The translations under genes and the position numbers were made by a program. A stretch of 64,000 nucleotides of DNA from Cladorhizidae sp. MBARI D1340-BT2 (Eukaryota; Porifera; Demospongiae; Poecilosclerida; Cladorhizidae): assembly GCA_028752905.1 (NCBI GenBank), contig JAQNBH010000006.1, forward strand, positions 27,074,448 through 27,138,447. Direction: 5' to 3'. Positions 34,586 to 47,137 of the stretch are shown here, in pieces. Under the pieces are notes generated by a model. It was not told where the DNA came from. It did no database searches and was given only the letters and a program-made list of their open reading frames with translations. How positions within the stretch are numbered: position 1 is the first letter of the stretch; every line of letters starts with the position of its first letter.

Positions 34586-35011
34586 GCCCCCTGTCTCAGC
34601 GATCAGAAGGTAACAGTGATACTTCTGAGTCAGAAGATGGAACTACATCAAATGAAGGAGAAGATGGTAGGAGAGATTGTAGGAGCAATTGGGGGCGAGT
34701 TTGCAGGACCACTCGGAGGAGAGTTTGCAGGATCACTCAGAGATTCAGCAGATTCAAGATCAGTGGCTAAACCTATATAAAAGATTATTATTATGAACTT
34801 TACAACCTAGTGAACTTTATAACTAACTTTATCATGTAGCTATCTACTCCACTCATAGAGAATAGTACAAATAGAACTACTGTGATATTTTACCATATCG
34901 CGTACTTGTTATTACCTACTTGTTATTACCTACTTGTTATTACCTACCCGATATGCGCATGCTCAGTAAAGGTTTGCGCATCCTCAGTCCCATGATAAAT
35001 ACATTATTAAA

Positions 35012-35116
35012 TTGATACGGTGAAATATCACTCGTCTGATTGGCCGGTATTTTCACTCGTGCCTGCGGCACTCGTGGAAATACTAGCCACAGACTCGTGA
35101 TATTTCCCCGTATCAA
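35012..35116. mobile_element. 105-bp near-perfect hairpin element
   Basis: The arms ttgatacggtgaaatatcac and (reverse complement of the other end) ttgatacggggaaatatcac face each other. The middle, tattttcactcgtgcc tgc ggcactcgtggaaatac, is also inverted, so nearly the whole sequence folds back. It looks like a tiny MITE inside element B. Confidence 0.8.
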
Positions 35117-35315
35117 TGTAATAACGTATATTTATAACCTAGTGATATATATTTCTGGCTTATTATGTCTCTTGATAGCTCAAATATTATATTCCATTCT
35201 ATAGATATCTACTCATACTTACCAAGCAACTCATACTCTTCATCAGGAGTCATAAAAGCTCCATCAGAAGCACTGGCACTTAAAGTGTTTGGTCCAACAT
35301 CCTGAGGAGTTGAAG

Positions 35316-35516
35316 TTAAAGCTCTGGACAAAAAGCTGCCAACTCCTTAGGGTCTAATACCTCATCACCAAGGAAGGAAGACACTTGACCTTCATCATCT
35401 TCATCTCTATCATAGTCAGAGAGGTCGAAACCGCCATCAAACAACAGCTCTAACACGCGAGCACGATCAAATATTTCAGCCATTTTTTGCTTGAATTCAA
35501 AATTGTTTGACGTCAT
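35316..35516 (-). pseudogene. piggyBac-like acidic N-terminal fragment in element B
   Basis: A 66-residue frame with RARVLELLFDGGFDLSDYDR, then DEDDEGQVSSFLG and LDPKEL. The pattern of an aliphatic helix, an acidic run and a (S)SYLG-like motif matches the starts at 31734 and 41197. No DDE core was found further left. Confidence 0.5.
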
Positions 35517-35629
35517 AGTTACCTACGTGCTATATTATACGGTTCATAAATGTTTTGATGAAATAGAACAGTCCATCGTAAACATTTACGGTAAGTTTTG
35601 AATATGTAGAGTCAACGGTTGATTTTTAA

Positions 35630-36540
35630 TAATTATTAACGCGACGGTCACTCAATCTCGCGCTTCTATGCGGTGAAGCGGTTAAAACACAAACACAGAA
35701 TCTCCGACTACTTGTACTTTTCATTGCGCTGCCTGGCACCAGAATGTTAGCAGTTGAATCGGAATGGACTTCCCTGGCTGCTGGGGAGCCACTCTCGAGA
35801 ACCTGAACTGAAGCCAAGATCACCATATTTTTTCTGTATTCAGTTATTTATCACAACCTTTTTGAAATAGAAAGCCAAAGTTTGTACTTGTCACCAATAG
35901 GAGCCTCTAGCCCTAGATGCCTACTACTCTAACGCCCTAGCAGTTTTAGAACTTCTATAACTTTTGACAAACATCAGATGAAGAATTGCCAAGAAATATA
36001 TATATACCATGAGATGTGTTTTTTATCTCTCATTTTTCTCAGCTAATGTTCATTGTGTATCAGTGTCAAGTTAAACAGAAACTTGGAGCTCTGGAGACTG
36101 ATAATGTATTTAGGTTGTATGTGGTGAAAAATGGAAATCATTGACTTCTTTTAATATCATGTAAATTCTGACAGTTTGTCCACCTGTTCTTTATATATGC
36201 ACGAACTTTATTATTTAGAGGACCACGATACAGCTGCGATTTATTATCCCTACATATATAGTATGAATGCATTCTTGATTTATATTTTGATTACTGTAAC
36301 TTTAGACCCTGGATTGCCTACAAGTGCTGGTAGAAATATTGGGACATCAGAGGTCTTCCATTCAAAAGATCCATACCGGTGTATACTCTATTGTTGTATT
36401 TTCTTGATTTAATGAATGTTTTATTTTTGAGACTCCATCCTTCCCTGATGAGCAAGCCAGTGAAAATCTCGGTATGTATAACTTAGTTTGGAATACTGGA
36501 TTTATTCAATCTGTTTATTTTTCCATGTGGATAATTTTTA
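35630..36540. other. No confident feature
   Basis: Two exon-like stretches with splice-type borders (about 36308-36378 and 36434-36471, plus strand) were noticed but are too short to assign. The rest is AT-rich spacer. Confidence 0.4.
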
Positions 36541-36582
36541 CACAAATTGATCCATACAATAAACGTGCTTTCATGAAATTAA

Positions 36583-39500
36583 TCAAGAAGAACTCCCAGG
36601 GGAGGAAGCTGTATCACTCAACTCATCAGATGGTCCAGGGTTGTTCGAACTGGTGTTGTGTGACTGGATGGAAGTTGGTATCTCATGTTGAACTGGCATC
36701 TCTCTAGTTAAGTAAGGCTTCAAGAGCCAGACATTAAACTTAACCTTCATAATGTTTTGGTTGTTATCCTGCAGTGTGCAGAGTCCTTTGGGTGAGACAT
36801 GAACGATTACATAGGGTCCCAGCCAGTCCTGCACCAGCCTGTCTCCTTTTTTGGATACCTTCCTTGCATTCCTCTTTTAAGGACATAATCACCTATGATG
36901 GTCAACAGGTTAGTAATATAAAATTAAAAACATCCAGTAAAGGTAAAAAATATATCACAAAAAAACAGACAAGGACATTCTAACATTTATCAAAACTCGG
37001 AAATACATCTATCCAGAAAATTTTATTATTCTTAGCCTTTCGATTTTTTCTCAGAAAAAACAATGGGACTCTAATTTGATTCAGCTTATATAAAGGCACA
37101 CATTAAAGGTACACATTAATTCATAAAAACATACCTATTGCCGTTTTTAGCCTCTTTTTGGCTTGGAATCGAAATAAGCTTTATGCTTTGCTTTAGCTTC
37201 TTCAATTTTCAACCGTATCTTCTCATATGTACCTATGTGATTACAAAATAAAACAGATCTGTAACATGATTTTTGGGGAGTGCATCAAACATTTTCATTA
37301 AACTATTTGTCCCCCATTTTTGGTTACAAAAAAGTGTCAGCAATTCCATGTCATATATTTATGTTTGCCAGTCAGTTTAGTTCTTACATCTGCCACATGC
37401 TTCTCCAACTTATATTGTATGTCTTCAGGAGACATAGTGAGTGAGATGTTTTCATAGAGAAGCTCCTGCTCATTCTCATGTTCTGCATTATTGATGGCTA
37501 TGGAACCCCTAGCTGTTCGGTAGAACATCAACACAAATGGCTGTTGCTTTGTTGAAGACTGGACACTTGTATTGATACCATAAGTTGTGGGGAGTACATA
37601 TCTACATAAGTACAAAACATCATACATAGAAATCATAACTACAAGCAGCACATTCAAGGTATATGCATCCTTTAGCTGAAGGCTTACACCAAAAACCATG
37701 TTTATATTTTTATTGTATAAGAATTTGGAAAATAATATACCGTATTGCTACAATGTGCAATTTAGAGATTTTGAGCTCCATAAATGTATAATGCGCTCTT
37801 AGTTTTGCGTTTTATAATAAGTACCACTAATTATAACAAGATCGGTTGGCACTTTTCTGCGCACTATCCTGACCATCCAGTACCCTCTGCACATTTTCGT
37901 TTGCTCTCCTGATACATCTGATCGATTCCTGCATCTTCACTAGTAGGCAAGGATTGTTTGAAGCACATTCGAATGGTCACACTGTAGTCAGCTTCTTTCT
38001 AAACCGTCTGGATTTTGGCTGCAATATGCACGCGGAATGTTTTGTGCGATAAAAAAGATTGCGAGATGTTTTACGAATAACAATGCACTCGCAAAACTTA
38101 ATCAAATTTTGTAGCAATACGGTAGCAATAACTACTATTTTTTATGCCTTTTCATAATTTTATATGTGTGTGTGTGTGAGTGGGTTGGTGTTTCAGTGTG
38201 AGAGGATTCATTGGAGAGATTCTGGTGAGATTTTCTGGGGTAATCACAGATTAGCATGAAATGTGATATTGCTATCTACTGGAAGGTGGTGGTAATAGTA
38301 GAAATCTCTCTATTAACAAACTGTCAATCTTGAAAAATAATTATTAAATATTGGTAGCTTACTTGTTCCAGTCAGATAGAGTATCATTTGTGTACTTGGA
38401 CAGTACCCTCTTAAGAGTTTGATTAGTCCACTCATCTTGGCCATTGCTCTGAGAGTGATATACCGAACATACCATCCAAAAGCAGTCAAGACAACATCAT
38501 TGAGCTGAGTTATCAAATAAGTTCACACAAACAGAACATTACTCTACATGAATATTTATCAAAAGGAAGCAGGAGGAAATTTCCAGATAATCAAGACTGA
38601 AGTCGCTAATAAAGTTATCTTAAATTGTGTTAAGTCTGCCTTGTACTCAATATAGTCTAACTTTGCTCTTGTAAACAAATCCAACACATTTTCCTTGATT
38701 AATTTTCACTTCTCAGACCACATACATGTCATTTCATGAACACAGATGGCAACAGTTTTAATAAGTTAGTTACCTGGTTTATAAATTCACGCCCCTGATC
38801 CATTATAATTTTTTGGGAGGACCATAACTGTAGATGAGCTCGAGTAGAATGCTTGCAACATCACCAGCTGACTTGGACTTGATTGGCCGAGCAAATACCC
38901 ACTTGGTAAAGAGATCTGTAACAGTGCAGACATATATATGGCCTTCGTCTGTGGCCGCAAATTGACCAATGAGGTCTATACCCAAAATCTCCCATCTGTA
39001 AGTATTTGCTACATAATTTTAAGCAAATCAGATGTGCCTGTAAATTACCTGATTTTAAGCATTTTAATTATTATATAGTGCATAAGATTTGGATTGGTAA
39101 AGGATTATCTAACCTGTTTATTAAAATTAACCAAAAAATTATTCAATTTAATCGGTGTATATATGTAGCATCAAAATTCCCCTAAGTACTAACTTGTCCA
39201 ATATCAGACCTAGTCATGCAGCCTAAAAGTTTAGGCTTCTCTTGCTAGCAATTTAATATGCGTTAGCACTCTCATGTAGGCACTCTCATGTAGGTTTAGC
39301 AGGTCAGAGATCATTCAGCAACAAACTAAAACTTGCCATATACTCGATTCTATACCTATACAGACCCTAAAAAAACTATGTCGCAAAAATCGTTCCAACA
39401 ATATAGCACACAGAAGCGCAGTTCTCCAAACTAAAAAAAAGGTCGAAAAAATTACACGTAAAATCATCATCAGCATCATCATCATCATCATTATCATAAT

Positions 39501-40575
39501 CATCATCATCATCATCTTATTGGCTGCATAGATTTCATTTATTTTTATGCCATTTTGTAGAGCGCTATCTGGGAAGGTGCCTTTTGGTATCGCTTTAGAG
39601 AGCTAATAAAAAAAAGTTGATTTTTGCATATATAGTTCGTCTAAGATGCCATCTTTGAACGGCGTGCGCAACCCAAATTGCTTGATCCTTTACCAAATCG
39701 CTGTGTTAGATGCAGTGGATTGAGGGTATGGCTTTTGCAGTGAAGAATCAAAGAAGGATTGCTGAATGTAGTTACTGATGGGGGAAGCATTTTAGGATTG
39801 TTCCTTATGGCATTCCAAACCACTGGACCAATCTGTCCCAAACTTGTCATGCATGCATACCAACTTGACCTGGGAAGTAACCTGGGCTAGGTCTGACCAG
39901 GACACTCCTCTTCGTGTGGGCATTGCAGGCATATATAGCATCAAAACAGTATTCCAATTCACGAAAGCTTTAAAATATATTGGGAACAAGTAATATGTAA
40001 AAAAATTTGGACTAAATTAAAGGACATATAGGATTGGCTTTGATATTGTGCTGTCATAACAATCACTCCATAACTGCCTCCACACCACCATAAACTTCAG
40101 CAATAATATATTCTTGGATAACAATCCCTACATTACTGTGGACAGCAAAATTGTGATAAATAACTGATGCTATATAGCAGCACATTTTCTTAGCTATAAA
40201 TCTCTTCATACCTTATGTTAGAGTAATCTGGATTTTATCATATTTGTGACGTCCCTTGTGGTTGTGGAGGTAGTAATATAGTACAAGAATATATTATTAT
40301 TGCTGAAGTTTATAATTATTTGTGAGGTCACTTGTGGTTGTGTGGAGGCAGTAATGGAATGATTGTTATGACAGTCTAGCAATCATATATTTCCCCAGTT
40401 GGGCCTAACATATTTCCAATGGGCATCTTTTCTATCATTTGCACATCATTGCTCAGTACACTGGGTCACAGTAACTTAGTTACCTGCTCAAAACTTTAAT
40501 GGGATGTAACTCAGGTGCAATCATCTTGATCATCTGCATCTTCTGGCACTTGTGACAAGTGCTTAGCTAAAGGTA
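36583..40575 (-). pseudogene. Second Ginger-type integrase gene, with introns and GPY/F domain
   Basis: Pieces are read right to left. First comes a finger end, TCHKCQKMQMIKMIAPELHP (about 40490-40570). The next exon, after ttacag at about 38997, carries WEILGIDLIGQFAATDEGH with the first Asp, and MDQGREFINQ with the second Asp after a one-base frameshift near 38808. Exon 3 (about 38350-38500) has YHSQSNGQDEWTNQTLKR with the catalytic Glu and ends at gtaagc. Exon 4 (about 37340-37600) has INTSVQSSTKQQPFVLMFYR. A short exon follows near 37150-37230 (EKIRLKIEEAKAKHKAYFDS). The last piece has GDYVLK, a frameshift, and GPYVIVHVSPKGLCTLQD, the GPY/F motif shared by gypsy integrases and Ginger1. 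It is split by introns and has no reverse transcriptase nearby, which favours Ginger over a retrotransposon. No termini found. Confidence 0.75.
39465..39517. repeat. (ATC)n microsatellite
   Basis: Imperfect CATCAT run within an intron-like stretch of the second integrase gene. Confidence 0.9.
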
Positions 40576-40985
40576 TCAAAAGTAACCTATTATTAGCTAT
40601 ATGGTTACAACACTATTCAGTGTCAATGTGATATCATAAATTTTAACTTCAATTAACAAATAAGTAGAATCAATACAGTAATGTTAATTTTGTTACATGA
40701 TTTACGAGTTTCTTAATTAAGCTTTAAAGTTTATCTTATTTCTTACAACCAGTAAGATTGATGTGTATTTAAAGCCTCATCGTCACTTGCACATCCATGT
40801 TGACATATTAATTATAGATGCTGTGCACTAAACTATTCTTACCCAACTCACAACCATAGTAGTCCAGTATTAATCCTGTGGTCAATCATGCTAAGGTACG
40901 CTTTTGCCCTTGGTGAGCACCATTGACGTCATGGGCCTCACGTAGTAGCGTCTGATGTTCATCACTAGAGAAAAGGACCAGCCTC

Positions 40986-41886
40986 TTAACCCTCACCGCT
41001 GTAAGCGCCATATGGCGTAATGGACTTTAAAAATCGCTAATAAATCGATCGCTTGGCCTATAGTCATAATTTGCATACCACCGGAAAGAGCAACTATTAC
41101 TCTATATGACGTCCAAAAATCACATCCGGAAACGCCCGATTAGTTAGCGAAAAATACGTGCAACTACCGACGGTTCGCGGTTTTGACGACCTAAAAATGA
41201 GTGGATGTTTAACGCTTAAAGAAGTACTTTCCCTGATTTCTAGCGAGAATTTTGCTCTAACTGAGGATGAGTCAGAGGAAGAAGAAGGTGAAGAAATATG
41301 TGGCTACCTTGGAAATGCAAGTTCTGATCGTGCAGCAGTGCATTCTTTAGCCGCTGTAGTTGACCCTACTTTAGACCCTCAGATTCTTCCTTTTGCTATA
41401 ACCAGCTCTCTAGTTATAATGAAATTGATCAGGAAGCCTTCTCAGGTTAGCTAAAGTATCTACATATTTGTATTTGCATGTTCTTTCTCAAATAGTTGAA
41501 TTTCAATAACATAATAAACCATTGTATTGCTGGGCTATAGAATCATATCATCAAATTTTGTCAAAAACTCTCCGCTATATATTGCTATATGCCTAAATTA
41601 TTATGACTAATGTTTACTAAATGCTAACTAAATAAGTAAATATATTATAAACATTTTTTGTTGATTAAATGTTAGATATTGATAGAGAAATTTAGCATAA
41701 TGATATTCATATTTTGTGGTTGATAATGTGGTTAACTAATGAGATCACATTGTTTATAAACAATGGTGCTATCACATGACAAAATTACAACTGATATGAA
41801 TGAATTGCTGATTTTATAATGATTTTTTTGGGTAGCATGTATACTTTAGGAAAAATGTCCAGGAAAGTCAGCGGTGAAAGGGTTAA
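40986..41886 (+). mobile_element. piggyBac-like element C, 0.9-kb remnant
   Basis: TTAA at 40986-40989 and 41883-41886. The ends read CCCTCACCGCTGtaag and (reverse complement) CCCTTTCACCGCTGactt. A 12-bp palindrome, CGCCATATGGCG, lies at 41006-41017 just inside the left end. It contains only the first exon-like part of a transposase. Confidence 0.75.
41197..41454 (+). pseudogene. piggyBac-like acidic N-terminal fragment in element C
   Basis: Start chosen at MSGCLTLKEVLSLISSENFA because this aligns with the start of element A (MAVGLSLDKV). It continues LTEDESEEEEGEEICGYLG. A possible splice donor, cag|gttagc, lies near 41446. The DDE domain is absent; the rest of the element is non-coding. 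Confidence 0.6.
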
Positions 41887-43450
41887 CTGTCTCATTTGGA
41901 TGGTTCTCATTGTGGGTTGGGTATAAGACATTCTTTCACCTACAATAATTTAATATTTTTACAAATGATGTTTTTAAATATTTAAATACAGAATAAATAC
42001 ATCTTGGAATTTCCCATAAAACCTCTCCAGGTAGATGATATCAGTGTCCCAATGACACTGTGGTCAGAGGGTCAGAGGTACAAAATACAGGTTAGGACTG
42101 AATTTCAGCCAAATTGGATTGTTACTACTACTACTACTACTACTCTACTACTACTACTACTACTGAAAAAATCTTTATTAATGCAAATGTCTGGGAGGTC
42201 GAGAAAACTCATTGAAAGTTGATTTTGAGAGAATTTTTTTCTCTCCTCACTCTGGTGGTGGTGGTGATAGTTATGATAGGGTGTGGATGGGTCAAAAATT
42301 GGGCGGATATGGCTGGAAACATTCTGGAAGGTCGGGAAAACTAATTATTTTTTGGGGATTAGTACTTATAATTATGAAGGCATTGTATAAATAATTATGG
42401 CACTCATTTGATATTCCCCCGCCACCAATGTTTTGAATGAATCGAATGTTATTCTTATTCTCCCTCCCCCAATGGTTTGTGTTTTGAATGTCCAGATCGA
42501 AAATGAATTTTCTGAACTTGTCAAACCTTATCCCAGATAAGGCTGCTAGCGTCAATTTCCTTCAATAGCAAGGGGTACTCCGCAAACCCCGTTATTGCAG
42601 CAACAATAACGCAATGACTTTGTAAATTCGTGACAAAGGAGACGGAAGGAGGTGTCACCGTCGAGGTTGTCGAGAGCAGAAGGGGTTGCGAGTAGGCACG
42701 TGACTTGAGAATTTCAAGCTGACTTATAGGAAGATTAGCGTATTTATTTATTGCTGGTCGGGCTTACTTCTATTAAAATTTTCCAACCATGAACTTGACA
42801 TTGATTTGTAATTGACATTGATTTGTAATTTAGCAACAGGTGAATAACAAACAAGTGCCATAATTATTATCGCAATGAACTATTGGGTACAGAGGAACTT
42901 GCTAATTTGTGAGAAGTAGATGTGATTTATAGAACCTCTTTGTTGTCATGTCTTAAAGTGCACACTGGATAGAATGTTGGTATTTGTAGAATGTTGGCAT
43001 TTCTTCTGAATACTTATGTTATCTGAATGCCAATGATTTGGATAAAGATTAACATACCAAGAGGTGTCAATTCTTTTTCTTATTCCACTCTGCTCCTTCG
43101 CACTCGTGTCACAACTGTGTTTTCCATTCTTAAGGAAATATTCGATCTTCCGCAGATATACTGCAGTGTCCTTCTCTGTCCTCACCATCACAATTCAGCT
43201 CCACACGAGGGACAAATTTGGCAGCTGACTTTATTGATGCATGGTTTATTAATTTTGTGAGGCTGTGCTTGCACGGTGTAGCAAAAGGGACAAATATGGC
43301 AGTGGGACTAATATGGCAAAACACTGGCTTGTGGCGGACCCTTCTCTTGAGATGAATCTTTGGAGTGGTGTTTATAAAAATTATGATAACTTCATAATTA
43401 AATAACCAAATCTTCTGAAACTTTACAAAGTGAAAGATTCACTGTTTAAC
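41887..43450. other. No recognised gene; one (TAC)n tract
   Basis: A TACTAC microsatellite lies at about 42122-42166. Two related words, tctgggaggtcgagaaaact at about 42190 and tctggaaggtcgggaaaact at about 42323, are 130 bases apart. Open frames at 42212-42394, 42292-42555 and 42946-43191 match nothing I know. Confidence 0.5.
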
Positions 43451-43455
43451 TATAG

Positions 43456-43849
43456 TGTCAGAGAAGGAAGACATAACGGAGAACAAAGGTTATGACCACA
43501 ACAATGTCCAAGAACATTATCCGAACATTCATCTACAAGACCACAGTATTCGTGTGCAAGACCATAGTGCCGGGTGTAAATCCGTGTGCAATTAACTATT
43601 AGTATAAAAGAGATAGCTAGAGAGCTAGCAAAGAGAGAGAGAGTACTATGTTAGAGCCAAGCGCAGGCTGGACTAGCTGATAGATCACTGGGAACTGTAT
43701 TTGTATATTGATGTACAAAGCAATCATTGTTCACTTTTACCTGGGTGAAGGGTACGAAGGCTCCTATAAAGCCTAGGGGTGAAAGTATTGGGCTAGTCCG
43801 AGTGAGGACTAGTCGGCGCAGTGAATACTAAGGGAAAGTATTGCTGACA
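43456..43849 (+). repeat. 5' LTR, 394 bp
   Basis: TG...CA ends. Compared with the 3' LTR it has about four substitutions and three indels (a 5-bp and a 4-bp gap and a 1-bp shift). Confidence 0.97.
43613..43620 (+). promoter_or_regulatory. TATA-box candidate in the 5' LTR
   Basis: TATAAAAG, also present at the same place in the 3' LTR (48653-48660). It would drive the retrotransposon transcript. Confidence 0.6.
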
Positions 43850-43851
43850 TT

Positions 43852-43869
43852 TGGTGGCAGCGGTGGGAT
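43852..43869 (+). other. Primer-binding site
   Basis: tggtggcagcggtgggat begins two bases after the LTR. It starts with TGG, as needed to pair with a tRNA 3' CCA. The tRNA was not identified. A near-identical word follows the LTR-like segment at 62580. Confidence 0.7.
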
Positions 43870-44226
43870 ACCATAGCTAAGTAAGAGAGACTTAGTGCGT
43901 TGGTATCTGGAAGCTAAGTAATCTAGAGAGATTCTTAGTGTGTGTAGACCTAAGGTAAGAGGTCGCATTGTTGTATCATCAGACCTAAGGTGAGAGGTGC
44001 TGATTGTTACGTGTTTGGATAAGACACCCAAAGAAGGGGTGAATAGTGCTGGGAGAGGTACTATTTTGTTATTAATTTTCTGTTGACTTATCATTGCCTG
44101 TAAGTAGCAGAGAACGGCTTGAGTTATCAAACTTTGAAGCCTGAAAACCAACTCTGACCTATAGGGTGTTGTTGGGTTTTTGGTTAAGAATAATTGAGGG
44201 GTTATTATCAGGGATTGGTGGCAGGA

Positions 44227-45225
44227 ATGACAGACGAGAGGAGACTGACAAGAGACTCCAGACGTGTCTTGAGTGCCCAGCCAGAAGCATCCACGGGAGC
44301 TGTAGATCCTATGGACCAGTTCCTCACACGGTGGATGCAAGTGGACCAGCTGAGGATGGAGATAGATGACAAGTGCCGAGAGGAGGAAAGAGCTCAACGA
44401 GAGCAGCATGAGGAAAAGATGGCACAAATCATGGCAGCTGTGCATGAACAAACGAATCGTCCCCCACCCGTGGCCGAGGTACCTCCTCGGTGTCCTAAAT
44501 TGTCTATACAAAATTCCAAGAGGGAATAGATGACATGGGTGTCTTCTTAGACACGTTTGAAGCAACGGCAAGAGCAGGAGGATGGCCCCGAGAACAATGG
44601 CCACTCTTCTTGAGAGGCTCATTGTCTGGAGTAGGTCTCACAGCCGTGGCCTCGATGGGTGCCGACGCCCAAGCTGATTATAATGCGGTCAAGGAGGAAC
44701 TTCTGCGAGAATATCACATCTCAACGGAGACCTACCGAAAAAAGGTGTTCGACACTCCCTTCGACTCGAAACATCCTGACGCCTGGCTGTCGCACCATCG
44801 GCAAAGCTTCCAGCAGTGGATAGTTTCGTCGCCCCATGACCTTGAGACCACCGTAATGATGGCAAACACACTGAGGTGTCTACCCAAGTGGTTAGAGGCT
44901 CAAATTAGGAACCTCAACCCTGGATCCTATGACCAGATAGCCGAAGCCATTATTCGACATCTGGACAATCAAAGACCCAATGAAAGGGAGAAGTCCAGAC
45001 AAGAGACGCCCTTCCGCCCTATACCTGTGGGAAGAGGCCCAAGGAAAATAGGAGGAGACAGTGGTCGATGGAGTGGTGGGCAGAGTGGTAGTTACCCAAT
45101 GGCTATGGACCGTCCTCAGATTGAGTGCATTCGATGTGGTCGCCGAGGACACATGCGGAAGGATTGCCATGTTAAGATGGAGAGCGTCAATTTTGGAGGT
45201 GTTACGTCAGTACCGGCCCATCGAC
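44227..45225 (+). pseudogene. gag: gag of the Gmr1-type retrotransposon
   Basis: Start taken at 44227 (MTDERRLTRDSRRVLSAQ), since the second copy at 62.78 kb begins in a comparable place. An N-terminal region with a predicted coiled coil (CREEERAQREQHEEK) is followed by a one-base frameshift near 44516, after which GVFLDTFEATARAGGWPREQ resumes in another frame. This capsid-like part continues to LREYHISTETYRKKVFD and a CCHC knuckle, CIRCGRRGHMRKDC (about 45127-45168). The protein packages the retrotransposon RNA. Confidence 0.85.
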
Positions 45226-45485
45226 CGAAATGGACCAGAGAAGTATGTGTGGATGGCAAAGCAGTGCTGGCTCTGTTAGACACAGGGTGCACTAAGTCAC
45301 TCATACACACCCGATGCGTGGATCGCAAGAACCGTACATGACCGCAAGTTCCAAGAGAGTTTGGTTTCCGGCAGCCAGGATCCGCCTGCAGATCGACAAC
45401 CAAACCCATGAGCTGGCCGTAGGAGTATCCCCCCACCTCGCAGTAGACATGCTCCTTGGTCAGGACGTCCCAAGATTTCGTAATC
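45226..45485 (+). pseudogene. Aspartic protease of the retrotransposon
   Basis: VLALLDTGCTKSLIH carries the catalytic DTG triad. A frameshift near 45335 moves the reading to the next frame, where AVDMLLGQDVPRF is the usual C-terminal LLG motif. The domain sits between the gag knuckle and the integrase. Confidence 0.8.
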
Positions 45486-47137
45486 TACTGAAGGCAGCTT
45501 TGGCAGACGAGAGTAATGCTGAGAAAGTGCACCCAGAAACCTCTGACCCCGAGCAGACCGAAAGCAACATAGCGATGGCGACTTCACGGGCTGGAAAAAG
45601 GAAGGAAGAGGAAGAACGTCGTGAGACGGAAAGTACCCAAGAAAGGGAGGAGCCGCTAACCCATGGTCTTGAAGACCAAGAGCAGGGGCTGGGACATGTT
45701 TTTGATTTTGATGACGATATGTTTGTTGTTCCCACACAGAATCAACCAGGAGAGGAACCAGCAGGACGACAGGCCCACCTAGAACAGATTTTACCACACC
45801 AACTCCGCTCTCTTCAGCTGGCCGACCCAACACTGGAGAATTGGAGATGTCAGGCTGACGGGGATGGTGGGGTAGAATTCTGTTGGGAGGATGGAGTGTT
45901 GTACAGGAAGCCACATGGGGGTGAGAAGGTAAACTTACTTGTGGTTCCCAAATGTTGTAGGGATGAAGTACTTAGACTGGTCCACTGTTCTCCGATGGCT
46001 GGTCACTTTGGGGCAACCAGAACCCTGGATACCCTGAGAAGAAGGATAGTCTGGCCTGGAATGACCGTGGACGTCAAGGAGGTGTGTCAGTCTTGCCCAA
46101 CTTGTCAACTGGCCACCCCTGCAACCCTCAAACGAGCACCACTACATCCTCTGCCGATCATCAGCACACCATTCGACCGAATTGCGATGGACATCTTCGG
46201 CCCCCTTCGAAGGACGAGATCTGGTAATAAGTACGTACTGGTAATAATTGATTACGCCACCAAGTGGCCTGAGGCATTTCCATTACGTAATATTACATCC
46301 GAGGCAATCATTGAGTGTTTGATTGAGGTTACATCCAGGCTGGGAGTCCCAAAAGAAGTGCTTTCAGACAATGGGACTAACTTCGTGTCGACTATGATGA
46401 GACAGTTCTGTGACCGAACGGGCATACACCAGATCAAGACGTCTCCGTAACACCCCCAGACCGATGGAATGGTGGAGAGGTTTAATTCTACTCTCAAACG
46501 CCTTCTACGGAAACTGACTCAAAAAGGTACGATGGAATGGGATAAGTGTTTACCATTTATATTATGGGCCTACAGAGGCTCGATCCACAAGTCCACCGGT
46601 TACTCCCCATATGAGCTCATGTTTGGCCGAGAAATGAGAACTCCTCTGGATGAATTGGTCGAGATGTGGAGTGGAAAGGATGGCGACGAGGAACAGGATG
46701 TAGCTGAGTACCTGCATCAACTTCGGGAGAGAATGTCCCTCGTCAGAGAATTGGCCAACTTGAAAGAGACGGGAGAAAAGAAAAAACACAAACAGTACCA
46801 TGACAAAAAGGCGACAGAGAGAATGTTTGGGGTGGGTGATTATGTGTTGGTTTTTCAACCCAGGAAACTCGACAAGCTCCACAGCGAATGGCGAGGCCCT
46901 GTGATAATCACGAGGAAGATCACAGACGTCACCTATGAGGTTGACATGGGACAAGGACCAAAAAGACTTCGCACTTTCCACATTAATGGAATGAAGAAGT
47001 GGTACGCCCCGACAGCAGCCGTATTCCTTGCGGTTGACGATGATCTCAATGAGGAAGCTAGCGAAGAAAAGAAAGATGCTTTTATCAGTACGCTCACTAA
47101 CCATCAAGAAAGGGAACTCCTGGAATTGAGGGAGTAG
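45486..47137 (+). pseudogene. Integrase, located upstream of reverse transcriptase
   Basis: An acidic linker is followed by an HHCC finger (LVHCSPMAGHFGATRTLD, CQSCPTC). The DDE core follows with IAMDIFGPL, LSDNGTNF and GMVERFNSTL. A TAA at 46448-46450 interrupts the HPQTDG motif. The C-terminal GPY/F region is EWRGPVIITRKITDVTYEVD. A TAG ends the frame at 47135-47137 just before the RT leader FSDVISNDPG. No chromodomain was seen. In most Ty3/gypsy elements this module lies after RNase H. Confidence 0.92.

Larger units (their letters stand above)
33622..35629 (-). mobile_element. piggyBac-like element B remnant
   Basis: The left end is TTAA at 33622-33625 followed by CCCTTTCACCGTCGACTTCA. 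The right end is TTAA at 35626-35629, whose reverse complement continues AAATCAACCGTTGACT. The similarity (TCACCGTCGACT against TCAACCGTTGACT) is imperfect. The minus-strand reading frame next to the right end matches the acidic N-terminus of elements A and C. Confidence 0.55.

Noticed and set aside
36308..36471. Two small exon-like stretches with AG and GT borders (plus strand)
   Set aside because: Phases do not join into a clear frame and nothing is recognised in them.
39641..39989. Minus-strand frames with a faint resemblance to the C-terminal tail of LINE-type reverse transcriptases
   Set aside because: The similarity is limited to a few residues (VWNAI-like) and no RT motifs are nearby.
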